NCBI RefSeq assembly: GCF_004327985.1
Contig: NZ_SJDL01000043.1
Location: 1-42,173, forward strand
From: Marinobacter halodurans
GTDB taxonomy: Bacteria > Pseudomonadota > Gammaproteobacteria > Pseudomonadales > Oleiphilaceae
Length of the DNA: 42,173 nucleotides
Reading direction: 5' to 3'
Notes under the pieces: generated by a model
The model's database searches: none
What the model saw: only the letters and a program-made list of their open reading frames with translations
What the model was told of the DNA's origin: nothing
Translations under genes and position numbers: made by a program
Shown here: positions 8,542-16,954 of the stretch, piece by piece
Numbering within the stretch: the first letter of the stretch is position 1
Layout of the letters: every line of letters starts with the position of its first letter

Positions 8542-9723
8542 TTACAGCAGCTCAATCGCCACAGCCGTCCCCTCACCCCCACCAATACACAGCGACGCCA
8601 CGCCTTTCTTCAGTCCACGCTGTTTCAGGGCATGGATCAGCGTCACGATGATCCGTGAACCGGACGACCCGATCGGATGTCCCAGGGCGCAGGCTCCGCC
8701 GTTGACGTTCACCTTGTCCGCATCCAGCCCCAGTTCGTTGATGGCCAGCAGCGCCACAACGGCGAACGCTTCGTTCACTTCGTACAGGTCCACGTCGTCT
8801 TTCGACCAACCGGCCTTGTCCAGCACCTTCTGGATCGCACCAATCGGCGCCAGGGTGAATTCCGCCGGCAGTCGCGCATGGGTGGCGTGGGCGACGATGC
8901 GGGCCAGCGGTTTCAGGTCACGCTGGTTGGCTTCTGCCCCACTCGCCAGCACCAGGGCCGAAGCGCCGTCGCTGATGGAGCTGGCGTTGGCCGCCGTCAC
9001 CGTACCGTCTTTCTTGAACGCCGGCTTCAGCGCCGGGATCTTCTCGGGGCGGGCCTTGCCCGGCTGTTCGTCGGTGTCGACCACCGTCTCTCCGCCACGA
9101 CCGGGTACGGTGACCGGCACGATCTCGTCCTGGAACCCGCCATTCTCGATGGCCGCCAGCGAGCGGTTCAGCGAGGTGACGGCAAACTCGTCCATGGCCT
9201 CCCGGCTGATCTTGTACTCATCCGCGCTACGCTGGGCGAACACACCCATCAGGCCGCCTTCGTAGGCGTCTTCCAGTCCGTCGAAGAACATGGAGTCGAT
9301 CACCTGGCCGTGCCCCATGCGCATGCCTTCGCGGGCCTTGGGCAGCAGGTACGGCGCCTGGCTCATGTTCTCCATGCCGCCGGCGATCATGATGGTGTTG
9401 GTGCCCGCCTTGATCTGGTCGTGGGCCATGATGACCGCCTGCATGCCGGAGCCGCACATCTTGTTGACGGTGGTGCAGCCGGAGCTGTCCGGAATGCCCG
9501 CCGCGCGGGACGCCTGACGCGCCGGCGCCTGGCCGAGACCGGCCGGCAGCACACAGCCCATCACCACTTCATTCACGTCCGCTGGCACCAGGCCGGCGCG
9601 TTCGATGGCCGCCTTGATGGAGACCGCCCCCAGCTCCGGCGACCGGACCGGGCTCAGCGCCCCCAGCATGCCGCCCATCGGGGTGCGGGCGGCGCCAACA
9701 ATCACGACATCTGAATCAGACAT
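8542..9723 (-). CDS. Acetyl-CoA acyltransferase (thiolase)
   Basis: Thiolase of 393 residues, the normal length. It cleaves 3-ketoacyl-CoA with CoA, or condenses two acetyl-CoA. All three catalytic residues are visible: nucleophile Cys90 in 'NKMCGSGMQ', His349 in 'GHPIGSSG', and Cys379 in 'CIGGGEG'. The start ATG 9723 has GAGG 8-10 nt upstream. It is last in a three-gene operon (SDR, acyl-CoA dehydrogenase, thiolase), 20 bp after the dehydrogenase gene. With the synthetase at 5503-7158 these supply activation, alpha/beta-oxidation, 3-hydroxyacyl oxidation and thiolysis. An enoyl-CoA hydratase is missing locally and must come from elsewhere. Degradative versus acetoacetyl-CoA-forming direction is not resolvable. 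Confidence 0.92.
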   Translation of the reverse strand: MSDSDVVIVGAARTPMGGMLGALSPVRSPELGAVSIKAAIERAGLVPADVNEVVMGCVLPAGLGQAPARQASRAAGIPDSSGCTTVNKMCGSGMQAVIMAHDQIKAGTNTIMIAGGMENMSQAPYLLPKAREGMRMGHGQVIDSMFFDGLEDAYEGGLMGVFAQRSADEYKISREAMDEFAVTSLNRSLAAIENGGFQDEIVPVTVPGRGGETVVDTDEQPGKARPEKIPALKPAFKKDGTVTAANASSISDGASALVLASGAEANQRDLKPLARIVAHATHARLPAEFTLAPIGAIQKVLDKAGWSKDDVDLYEVNEAFAVVALLAINELGLDADKVNVNGGACALGHPIGSSGSRIIVTLIHALKQRGLKKGVASLCIGGGEGTAVAIELL

Positions 9724-9743
9724 AGCTTATTCCTCAATTCCGG

Positions 9744-10895
9744 TTACTTGCCCAGCAGGGAGCGGGCGATGACTTCCTTCATGACTTCGGAAGTGCCGCC
9801 GTATATGCGTTGCACGCGGGCATCGGTGAAGGCCCGCGAGATCGGGTATTCCGTGGTGTAGCCATAGCCGCCAAACAGTTGCAGGCAGCCATCCGCCACC
9901 CGGCACTGCATCTCGGTGGCGCTGTACTTGGCCATGGACGCGGTGGCAGCATCCAGCTCACCGGCGCTGTATTGCTCGATGCACTCGTTGATGAACGCCT
10001 GGTTCACCCGGTAGTCGGTTTCCATCTCGGCAATGCGGAAGCGGGTGTTCTGAAGCTGCTTGAGCTTCTGGCCGAACAGTTCCCGCTCGTCGGCGTAGGC
10101 GATGGTCAGGTCCAGGGCACCGCGAGCCGCGGCACAACCCAGGGCACCGATCACCAGGCGCTCCCGGGGCAGCTCGGTCATCAGGTAGACGAAGCCTTTA
10201 CCTTCCTCACCCAGCAGGGCCGATGCGGGCACCCGCAGGTCTTCGAAGAACAGCTCCGAGGTGTCGCCACAGTGCTGCCCGATCTTGTCGAGGTTGCGGC
10301 CACGGCTGAAGCCGGGCAGCGAGGTGTCTACCAGGAACAGGCTGATGCCGCGGGCGCCGGCCGACGGATCGGTCTTGGCGGCGACGATCACCATGTCGGC
10401 GTGCTGACCGTTGGTGATGAACGTCTTGGAACCGTTGAGGATGTAGCCGCCGTCACCGTCCGGCTTGGCGCTGGTGCGCATCGCCTGCAGGTCGCTGCCG
10501 GCACCGGGTTCGGTCATGGCGATGGCGCCCACCGCCTCGCCACTGACCAGCTTCGGTAGCCAGTGCTGCTTCTGCTCTTCCGAGGCGATGTTGGTCAGGT
10601 ACGGCGCGACGATATCGGAGTGCACCATCACGTTGGTGGCCAGCGCGCCGAAGCCCATACGCGCCAGCTCGGCGCCCACGACAATCGAATAGTCGAACGG
10701 CACGCCCACGCCGCCATAGGCTTCCGGCACGTCGACACACAGCATGCCGGCCTCGCCAAAGGTCCGCCACAGCTCACGCGGTACGATGCCTTCCTCGTCC
10801 CAGGCATCGTAATGGGGCTGGACCTGGCTTTCCAGGACCTTGACCACCATATCGCGGAACATGGCCCGCTCTTCCGGTTCACGAATCGGTTTCAT
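9744..10895 (-). CDS. Acyl-CoA dehydrogenase
   Basis: FAD enzyme of 383 residues that introduces the 2,3 double bond into an acyl-CoA and passes electrons to ETF. Recognisable family signatures are 'AIAMTEPGAGSDLQAM' (about residues 124-139), 'GSKTFITNG' and 'LFGGYGYTTEYPISR'. The usual medium-chain catalytic Glu position near the C-terminus reads IYGGTSE. The base is therefore probably Glu245 in 'LPRERLVIG', the arrangement known for isovaleryl-CoA and long-chain dehydrogenases, which hints at a branched or longer acyl substrate. Start ATG 10895 has a GGAGG SD. The gene sits 13 bp after the SDR gene and 20 bp before the thiolase gene. Confidence 0.92.
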   Translation of the reverse strand: MKPIREPEERAMFRDMVVKVLESQVQPHYDAWDEEGIVPRELWRTFGEAGMLCVDVPEAYGGVGVPFDYSIVVGAELARMGFGALATNVMVHSDIVAPYLTNIASEEQKQHWLPKLVSGEAVGAIAMTEPGAGSDLQAMRTSAKPDGDGGYILNGSKTFITNGQHADMVIVAAKTDPSAGARGISLFLVDTSLPGFSRGRNLDKIGQHCGDTSELFFEDLRVPASALLGEEGKGFVYLMTELPRERLVIGALGCAAARGALDLTIAYADERELFGQKLKQLQNTRFRIAEMETDYRVNQAFINECIEQYSAGELDAATASMAKYSATEMQCRVADGCLQLFGGYGYTTEYPISRAFTDARVQRIYGGTSEVMKEVIARSLLGK

Positions 10896-10908
10896 GCTGA
10901 CCTCCGGC

Positions 10909-11670
10909 CTATTTCGGCGCCATCCGCAGCGCGCAGTCCAGGCGGACCACCTCGCCGTTGAGGATCGGGTTCCTGACCATCTGCTCGACCATCATGCCGA
11001 ACTCTTCCGGCTTGCCCAGGCGCTGCGGGAACGGCAGCGTCGCCGCCAGGCTGTCCTGCACCTCCTGCGGCATGCCCGCCATCATCGGCGTCATGAAGAT
11101 GCCCGGCGCAATGGTGTTCACGCGGATGCCCTGGCGCGCCAGTTCACGGGCGGCCTGTAGGGTCATGGACACCACGCCGCCCTTGGAGGCGCTATAGGCC
11201 ACCTGCCCGATCTGCCCTTCATAGGCCGCGACCGAGGCGGTGGCAATGATGATGCCCCGTTCGCCGTCGGCGTTGGGCTCGCGCTGCATCATCTCCGCCG
11301 CCGCCAGCCGCATGATGTTGAAGGTGCCCACCAGGTTCACCTGGATCACCTTGTTGAAGTCGTCCAGGGGCATGGGGCCTTCCTTACCCACGATCTTGGC
11401 CGCCGGGGCGATACCGGCGCAGTTCACGGCAATCCCGCAGGGGCCATGCGCTTCCCGGGCGGCAGCGATGGCCGCTTCGGCGCTCTCGGCCGAGGACACG
11501 TCGCACTTGACGAAAATACCGCCGACCTCTTCGGCCACAGCGCGGCCGCGCTCTTCCTGCAGGTCCAGGATGGCCACCTTGCAACCTTCTGCTGCCAGGG
11601 CGCGGACGGCACCTTCGCCCAGGCCGGATGCGCCACCGGTGACGATGGCGGGTACACCTTTGAATTCCAT
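10909..11670 (-). CDS. Short-chain dehydrogenase, probable 3-hydroxyacyl-CoA dehydrogenase (HSD17B10-like)
   Basis: Classical SDR of 253 residues. The NAD-binding motif TGGASGLGEG is at residues 11-20, with catalytic Ser146, Tyr159 and Lys163 (YSASK) in place. An Asp at the end of beta-2 (AILDLQ) favours NAD(H). The sequence style (PAIVTGGASGLG, 'GEVVRLDCALRMAPK' at the end) is that of type-2 3-hydroxyacyl-CoA dehydrogenases, which fits its place as first gene of an operon with an acyl-CoA dehydrogenase and a thiolase. Start ATG 11670 has AGAGG upstream. The leader region carries the second copy of the putative AraC operator. Confidence 0.9.
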   Translation of the reverse strand: MEFKGVPAIVTGGASGLGEGAVRALAAEGCKVAILDLQEERGRAVAEEVGGIFVKCDVSSAESAEAAIAAAREAHGPCGIAVNCAGIAPAAKIVGKEGPMPLDDFNKVIQVNLVGTFNIMRLAAAEMMQREPNADGERGIIIATASVAAYEGQIGQVAYSASKGGVVSMTLQAARELARQGIRVNTIAPGIFMTPMMAGMPQEVQDSLAATLPFPQRLGKPEEFGMMVEQMVRNPILNGEVVRLDCALRMAPK

Positions 11671-11771
11671 AATCGCCTCTTGTTGTTCATTGGCTCTTGC
11701 TGTCAGACACGCAAATGGAGCCTGAATTCAGTACATGGTTTCAGTGTGACCCAGCCGGCGCCGCCAGGGCC

Positions 11772-11800
11772 ATGACAAGATCAGGCAGGAAATTTGATAA
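11772..11800. promoter_or_regulatory. Candidate AraC-type operator, copy 2
   Basis: The element begins ATGACAAGATCAGGCAG and matches 23 of 29 positions with copy 1 at 7223-7251, in the same orientation. It is 102 bp upstream of the SDR start. It probably marks the promoter of the SDR/acyl-CoA dehydrogenase/thiolase operon as part of the same regulon as the acyl-CoA synthetase. Confidence 0.55.
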
Positions 11801-11935
11801 AAACTGGAGAAACGGTGGCCGGATTGGTCGGCTGAACGTACGTTAATCCCGGCCAATGCCGTAACGTGTAAGAATCGCCCGGAATCCCGGTAACCTGCGA
11901 CAGTCACATTGGCAAATCACAGCTAGTCTTAGGGT

Positions 11936-12535
11936 ATGAGCGACAACACTCCGTTGATCATTTGCGAGTACTGCGACGCGGTCTACCAGCGCCCGACCCT
12001 CGCCATCCACCAGCAGGCCCATTGCGTGCGTTGTGGCGGTCTGCTGGCCCGGCCTCACCTGTTCCACGTCGACCACCTGCTGGCCCTGTGCGTGACCGCC
12101 ATCATGCTGGTCGCGTTTCTCAGCTTCTATCCGGTGCTGGTCATCCGCACGGGCGGACAGACCCACGACGCCACCCTGGTGGATGCCGTCTGGGCGTTGA
12201 CGGAAGGCCCCACCGGCATCATGGCGCTGCTGGCGGCCTTCTCCGTGGTGGTGGTACCGGTCACGCAGGTTGCGCTGCTGACCTGGTTGCTCGGCTTCGC
12301 CCATTTCCGTCAGCGGGCGCCGGGTTTCCGGGGTTGCATGCGCTGGCTGGCCACCCTGGGCCCCTGGAGCATGCTGGAAGTCTTCCTGCTCGGCGCCCTG
12401 GTGGCGGTCTTCAAGATCACCGGCCGGATTGAGGTCCTGCCCACGATGGGGCTGCTGGCCCTTGGGGGGTTGAGCCTGCTGATCATCGGCATGGCCGGGC
12501 GCGACGTGCAACGGCTCTGGGACGAGTTGCCATGA
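11936..12535 (+). CDS. pqiA: PqiA-type membrane protein, N-terminal half protein
   Basis: Inner-membrane subunit of the Pqi (paraquat-inducible) MCE lipid-transport system, 199 residues. It starts with a zinc-ribbon-like CxxC pair ('CEYC' and 'CVRC', about residues 10-35) followed by four hydrophobic helices typical of one PqiA domain. In E. coli PqiA two such domains are fused in one ~417-residue protein; here the second is a separate gene overlapping by ATGA (12532-12535). The start ATG 11936 has only a weak SD. The downstream order, second PqiA unit, PqiB, PqiC, with overlapping or near-touching ends makes a four-gene operon. Confidence 0.9.
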   Translation: MSDNTPLIICEYCDAVYQRPTLAIHQQAHCVRCGGLLARPHLFHVDHLLALCVTAIMLVAFLSFYPVLVIRTGGQTHDATLVDAVWALTEGPTGIMALLAAFSVVVVPVTQVALLTWLLGFAHFRQRAPGFRGCMRWLATLGPWSMLEVFLLGALVAVFKITGRIEVLPTMGLLALGGLSLLIIGMAGRDVQRLWDELP

Positions 12536-13149
12536 CGCCGCCCGTCGCCGCCGAGCTGGGCCTGTGCCTTTGCCACCACTGCCATCTGGCCTGCGAGCTG
12601 GAGCGCCATCCCCATGTCTGCCCCCGCTGCGGCGCCCACCTGCACCGGCGCAAGCGCAGCGCCATCGCGCGGACCTGGGCGCTGGTGCTGACGGCCCTGA
12701 TCCTGTACATCCCGGCCAATGTGCTGCCGATCATGCACACCAGCTCGTTCAAGGGAGATTCCACGACCACCATCCTGGGCAGCGTCGTCACCCTCTGGCA
12801 GGAAGGCGCCTGGGACATCGCCACCATCATCTTTGTCGCCAGTGTCGGGGTACCGGTGACGAAATTCCTGGTGCTGGGTCTGCTATTGTGTACCGTACAC
12901 CGGGGCAGCGAACGTTCGCGCCGGGACCGCACCCGCCTCTATCGCGGGCTTGAGCTGATCGGCTACTGGTCTATGCTCGATGTATTCGTCGCCGCGCTGC
13001 TGACGGCCCTGGTCCAGTTCGGCGCGTTGGGCACGATCGAGCCGCGACCGGGGATCCTTTTCTTTGGCCTGGTGGTGATCCTGACCATGCTGGCCACCCT
13101 GAGTTTCGATCCACGACTGATATGGGACACGGACGCCAACGATGACTAA
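12532..13149 (+). CDS. pqiA: PqiA-type membrane protein, C-terminal half protein
   Basis: Second PqiA domain, 205 residues, made as a separate protein. It also carries a zinc-ribbon-like CxxC pair near the N-terminus ('CHHC' and 'CPRC', residues 12-40) and four predicted membrane helices, including 'ILYIPANVLPIM', a PqiA hallmark. It overlaps the previous gene by 4 bp (ATGA) and pqiB by 8 bp, so translation is probably coupled. The two halves presumably form a heterodimer equivalent to the fused E. coli protein. Confidence 0.9.
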   Translation: MTPPVAAELGLCLCHHCHLACELERHPHVCPRCGAHLHRRKRSAIARTWALVLTALILYIPANVLPIMHTSSFKGDSTTTILGSVVTLWQEGAWDIATIIFVASVGVPVTKFLVLGLLLCTVHRGSERSRRDRTRLYRGLELIGYWSMLDVFVAALLTALVQFGALGTIEPRPGILFFGLVVILTMLATLSFDPRLIWDTDANDD

Positions 13150-14791
13150 TGGTCAGACGCCGCAGTCGCCCGCCGAGGCAGACGTCAAATCCCGTCGCTG
13201 GAGTCTGTCGCTGGTATGGCTGGTGCCGCTGGTGGCCGCACTGGTAGGCCTCTCCATGCTGATCCGCGCCTGGCACAATGCCGGCCCCACCGTGGAGGTC
13301 ACTTTCGAGACTGCCGGCGGGCTCACACCGGGCCAATCCCAGGTCAAATACCGCAACGTAGTGATCGGCAGCGTGTCGGACATCCGCCTCAGCAAGGACC
13401 ACAAGAAAGTGGTCGTGACCATCGACCTGAACCGGGAGGCGAAGGACTTTGCCCGCAAGGACTCGCGCTACTGGGTGGTGCGCCCCCGTATCGGAACCGG
13501 TGGCGTTTCCGGGCTGGACACCCTGCTCTCAGGCGACTTCATCGCGGCCGACCCCGGCGACTCCCAACAACGGGCCACCCGCTTCGAAGGTCTTGAAAAC
13601 CCGCCGCCGGTCACCTACGGCGAGCCGGGTAAACGGTTCAAGCTCAAGGCCGGCGACCTGGGCTCGCTGGATATCGGTTCCCCCATCTACTACCGCAAGG
13701 TTCGTGTCGGCCAGGTAGTGTCCTACTCGCTGGATGAATCCGGCGACGGGGTCAACGTCGATATTTTCATCAACGCGCCCAACGATCGCTACGTCACCGC
13801 CGACACCCGCTTCTGGAATGCCAGCGGCATCGATATCGGCGTCAGTGCCAACGGCCTGGAACTGGATTCGGAATCGCTGCTGTCCGTACTGACCGGGGGC
13901 GTTGCCTTTGCCACACCGGACCGGGGCGCCGACAGCGCACCGGCGGAACCGGGCAGCGAATTCCAGCTGTTCTCCGAAAAGGACGCCGCGCTGTCGCCCG
14001 GCAAAGGACCGCCCCAGCGTATTCGCATGCGTTTCGACCAGTCCCTGCGCGGCCTGAAGGAGGGCTCGCCGGTGGAACTGATCGGCAAGGAGATTGGCGA
14101 GGTCACCCGGGTCACCCTGGATTATGACGCCAACAGCAAGACATTCCCGGTGATCGTGGACGCACGCATCTACCCCCAGATGCTGGGTCAGGCCTACGGC
14201 AAACTGCTGACGGATATCCGGCAGCCCGCCGGCAACCTGGATGAGGTGCACCGGCTGTTCGAGGAACTGGTCAAGCAGGGTCTGCGCGCCGAGGCCCGGA
14301 CCAGCAACCTGCTCACCGGCCAGCTCTACGTGGCGCTGGAAATCTATCCGGACGCCAGGCCGGTGGCGTTCGACGTGACCCGCGATCCCATCCACATTCC
14401 AACCCGCCCCACCAGCCTCGACAAGTTGCAGGAACAACTCACCCGGCTGGTGGACCGGTTCAGCAAGATCCCGTTTGAAAGCATTGCCGAGAACATGAAC
14501 GACAGCCTGGCCGAACTCCACAAGACTCTCGGTACCATCAACAGCGACGTGATGCCCTCGGCCCTGCAAACGCTGAGGAATATCGACGGCGTCATGACGG
14601 ACATGCGCTCGACGCTGAACCAGGCGGCCGACGCCCTGGATCCCGACTCACCGGAACGCACGCGGATCGGCCATGCCCTGGATGAAGTGGAACGGATGTC
14701 GCGCTCGGTGCGCGAGCTGTCCGACTACCTTCGCCGGCATCCCGAAGCCATGATCCGTGGTCGCTCACAGCCGGTAAGGAGTGAAAACTGA
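13142..14791 (+). CDS. pqiB: PqiB, MCE-domain periplasm-spanning lipid transporter subunit
   Basis: 549 residues, close to E. coli PqiB (546). One N-terminal transmembrane helix ('LVWLVPLVAALVGLSMLI', residues 23-40) anchors a periplasmic part with three MCE domains (about 45-140, 160-250, 285-390; starts such as 'PTVEVTFETAGGL' and 'RIRMRFDQSLRGL'). A C-terminal helical region (about 410-530, amphipathic, coiled-coil-like) follows. Known PqiB hexamers form a tube that bridges the inner and outer membranes, with PqiC as the outer-membrane lipoprotein partner. It overlaps the upstream pqiA unit and ends 2 bp before pqiC. Confidence 0.94.
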   Translation: MTNGQTPQSPAEADVKSRRWSLSLVWLVPLVAALVGLSMLIRAWHNAGPTVEVTFETAGGLTPGQSQVKYRNVVIGSVSDIRLSKDHKKVVVTIDLNREAKDFARKDSRYWVVRPRIGTGGVSGLDTLLSGDFIAADPGDSQQRATRFEGLENPPPVTYGEPGKRFKLKAGDLGSLDIGSPIYYRKVRVGQVVSYSLDESGDGVNVDIFINAPNDRYVTADTRFWNASGIDIGVSANGLELDSESLLSVLTGGVAFATPDRGADSAPAEPGSEFQLFSEKDAALSPGKGPPQRIRMRFDQSLRGLKEGSPVELIGKEIGEVTRVTLDYDANSKTFPVIVDARIYPQMLGQAYGKLLTDIRQPAGNLDEVHRLFEELVKQGLRAEARTSNLLTGQLYVALEIYPDARPVAFDVTRDPIHIPTRPTSLDKLQEQLTRLVDRFSKIPFESIAENMNDSLAELHKTLGTINSDVMPSALQTLRNIDGVMTDMRSTLNQAADALDPDSPERTRIGHALDEVERMSRSVRELSDYLRRHPEAMIRGRSQPVRSEN

Positions 14792-14793
14792 GG

Positions 14794-15387
14794 ATGACGT
14801 GCATCAATCGATCCATTCCCCGTCTGGTGGTCGGTGCCTGGCTGGCCCTGGCCCTTTCCGGCTGCGGCAGCAGTCCTCCGGTCCACTTCCACACCCTGGT
14901 TCCTCCGGCGGAAACGGGCAGGCCCGTCGGGGAGGAATCGCGCATCACGGTGGAGGCCGTCACGGTACCGCCCCAGGTGGACCGGACGGCGCTGGTGCTG
15001 CGGGCGGATCGAAGCCAGTTGCAGGTCCTGGAATCGGACTGGTGGGGAGCGCCGCTGCCCCAGGAAATCCAGAGTGCCCTGACGGTTGCCCTCAACCCGG
15101 CGGAGGCGAAAGACAGTGGTGTGCATGCCTGGGTCCGCATCACCCGGTTCGAGGCCATGCGCAACGATCAGGCATGGCTGGATGCGGAAATCCGCCTCGA
15201 TAACCGCAATCCGGACGCGCGCCTGGAACAGTTGACCTGCGCCACACGGCTGCAGTCCGACACCGGCCCGACGGTCACCGATACGGTGCTGGCCCAGCAG
15301 GCCAACCTCGCCGGCCTGGCCGACCGGATCCGCGCCCAGGCCCGACGCCTGCTGGCCGGCGACGACACCTGTCTGCCTCCAGCCTGA
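14794..15387 (+). CDS. pqiC: PqiC outer-membrane lipoprotein
   Basis: 197-residue lipoprotein (ABC_trans_aux/DUF330 type). The signal peptide ends in a lipobox LALSGCGSS, so Cys near residue 25 would be acylated; the +2 residue is Gly, compatible with outer-membrane sorting. It follows pqiB after 2 bp and completes the pqi operon. The mature part shows the mixed alpha/beta pattern and the 'LVLRADRSQLQVLESDWWG' motif characteristic of PqiC/YmbA proteins. Confidence 0.9.
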   Translation: MTCINRSIPRLVVGAWLALALSGCGSSPPVHFHTLVPPAETGRPVGEESRITVEAVTVPPQVDRTALVLRADRSQLQVLESDWWGAPLPQEIQSALTVALNPAEAKDSGVHAWVRITRFEAMRNDQAWLDAEIRLDNRNPDARLEQLTCATRLQSDTGPTVTDTVLAQQANLAGLADRIRAQARRLLAGDDTCLPPA

Positions 15388-15406
15388 GAGCCATCAGTCT
15401 GGACGG

Positions 15407-16390
15407 TTACTGGTGCCCGGCGACAGCGTGGGGCACGTAGGGGCTCTCCAGAATCGTCTTCTCCTCGTCACTCAGGGTGATATCCAGGGCGGCGATGGCG
15501 TCATCCAGGTGCTTCTCCTTGCTGGCCCCCACGATCGGCGCCGACACCACGGGATTGGCGGCCACCCAGGCCAGTGCAATCTGCGCCATCGGCAGGCCTC
15601 GCTGCTCGGCGACGCTGCGCAGGGCATCGATCACCGGCACGTCGATGTCGCCGCCCAGATGCCACTTGCGGGTCATCTCGTCGGTCCGGGCGCGGGTGCT
15701 CTCGCCACCCTCGCCTTGCGTGGTCTTACCGGCCAGCACGCCCCGGGCCAGCGGGCTCCAGGGGATAACACCCACACCCTGGTCAGCACACAGGGGGAAC
15801 ATCTCCCGCTCCTCTTCCCGGTACACCAGGTTGTACATCGGTTGCATGGTGACGAACCTCGTCCAGCCGTTGCGTTCGGCCACGTGCTGGGCCTTGGCGA
15901 ACTGCCAGGCAAACATCGAGGACGCGCCGATGTAGCGCACCTTCCCGGCCTTCACCACGTCATGCAGCGCCTCCATGGTTTCCTCGATGGGCGTGTCGTA
16001 GTCCCAGCGGTGGATCTGGTAGAGGTCGACGTAGTCCATGCCCAGCCGTTCCAGCGAGGCATCGATGGCCTCCATGATGTGTTTGCGGGACAGGCCGCGG
16101 TCGTTGGGGCCGTCTCCCATCGGGCTGCACACCTTGGTAGCGAGCACGAACTGATCGCGCCGGGCGTAATCCAGCAGCGCCTTGCCCACCACGCGTTCGG
16201 ATTCCCCGAGGGAATACATGTCGGCGGTGTCGAAGAAGTTGATCCCGGCATCCAGCGCCTTCTTGATGAACGGACGGCTGGCCCGCTGGTCCAGGACCCA
16301 GTCGCGCCATTCCGGCGTACCGTACGTCATGGTGCCCAGACACAGCGGCGACACCTTCATACCGGTTGAACCCAATCGGCGATATTCCAT
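15407..16390 (-). CDS. Aldo/keto reductase
   Basis: NADPH-dependent (beta/alpha)8 oxidoreductase of 327 residues. The catalytic tetrad is complete: Asp54 and Tyr59 in 'FFDTADMY', Lys86 in 'LATKV', His127 in 'LYQIHRWD'. The C-terminal 'PIVGASKEKHLDDAIAALDI' is the cofactor-binding segment of the Mgr/YajO-type subgroup. Start ATG 16390 has an AAGGAGG SD. It converges on pqiC with an 18-bp gap. The 158-bp leader contains GATCAGGCAG at 16512, the core of the AraC-type element found at 7223 and 11772, but the rest of that element is absent. Substrate unknown. Confidence 0.9.
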   Translation of the reverse strand: MEYRRLGSTGMKVSPLCLGTMTYGTPEWRDWVLDQRASRPFIKKALDAGINFFDTADMYSLGESERVVGKALLDYARRDQFVLATKVCSPMGDGPNDRGLSRKHIMEAIDASLERLGMDYVDLYQIHRWDYDTPIEETMEALHDVVKAGKVRYIGASSMFAWQFAKAQHVAERNGWTRFVTMQPMYNLVYREEEREMFPLCADQGVGVIPWSPLARGVLAGKTTQGEGGESTRARTDEMTRKWHLGGDIDVPVIDALRSVAEQRGLPMAQIALAWVAANPVVSAPIVGASKEKHLDDAIAALDITLSDEEKTILESPYVPHAVAGHQ

Positions 16391-16549
16391 GGCAACCTCC
16401 TTCTGGCAGTTCGTTTTGAATCGATGTGAGCACGGGCAAGCCTGGGGGGATGTCGCGATGATATGGCCAGGATACCGGCCGGCGACACGTGTTATCCGTT
16501 CATGCTGAACCGATCAGGCAGGCGTGACAACCGTTAGCCGTGGTCGCGC

Positions 16550-16954
16550 TCAATCCCGATCGGCGTCGGGTGCAGAGGGGGCGGGATCGATATCGGTGTA
16601 GTCTTCCGGACTGAAGCGGGGTGTACACAGCGCCAGGAAGACCAGATCCCCGCTGCCGGTATTGCGGATGCGCTGGACGGCACCGGCCGGGATGGTCACC
16701 ACATCCCCCGCGGCCACCGGGCCGGAGACGGCATCGCCCACCTCGACCCAGCCCTCGCCGGCCAGGATCACGTAGCGCTCGACCTGCCGGGCCAGGCGAT
16801 GCAGGCGGGTGGTGCGCCCGGGCGCCACCCTGGCCCGGGCAATGGACAGCGCCGGATCGTCGTCCGAGTTGGACAACTCCAGGATGAAACAGCCTTCCTC
16901 GAAGAAATACTCACGGGATTCATCGGGAGAGCGGATCGACGCCCGGGCCATCAT
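16550..16954 (-). CDS. Cupin-domain protein
   Basis: 134-residue single-domain cupin (beta-barrel), residues about 40-110, with 'LHRLARQVERYVILAGEGWV' as motif 1 and 'VAAGDVVTIPAGAVQRIRNTG' as motif 2. Motif 1 has one His in the usual place and motif 2 lacks the normal His (GAVQR), so metal binding may be weak or absent. The start at 16954 overlaps the stop of the upstream MFS gene as ATGA; a second ATG follows at 16951. Translational coupling suggests co-transcription with the exporter. Function not assignable beyond fold. Confidence 0.8.
   Translation of the reverse strand: MMARASIRSPDESREYFFEEGCFILELSNSDDDPALSIARARVAPGRTTRLHRLARQVERYVILAGEGWVEVGDAVSGPVAAGDVVTIPAGAVQRIRNTGSGDLVFLALCTPRFSPEDYTDIDPAPSAPDADRD

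Noticed and set aside
8677-9714. Long plus-strand frames opposite the thiolase, acyl-CoA dehydrogenase, aldo/keto reductase and other genes
   Set aside because: They are antisense to genes with full catalytic motifs, have no SD and show the composition bias expected of GC-rich shadow frames.
16512-16521. Third copy of the AraC-type operator core GATCAGGCAG
   Set aside because: Only the 10-base core matches; the flanks conserved between copies 1 and 2 are missing. GATCAGGC-type words also occur elsewhere in this GC-rich window.
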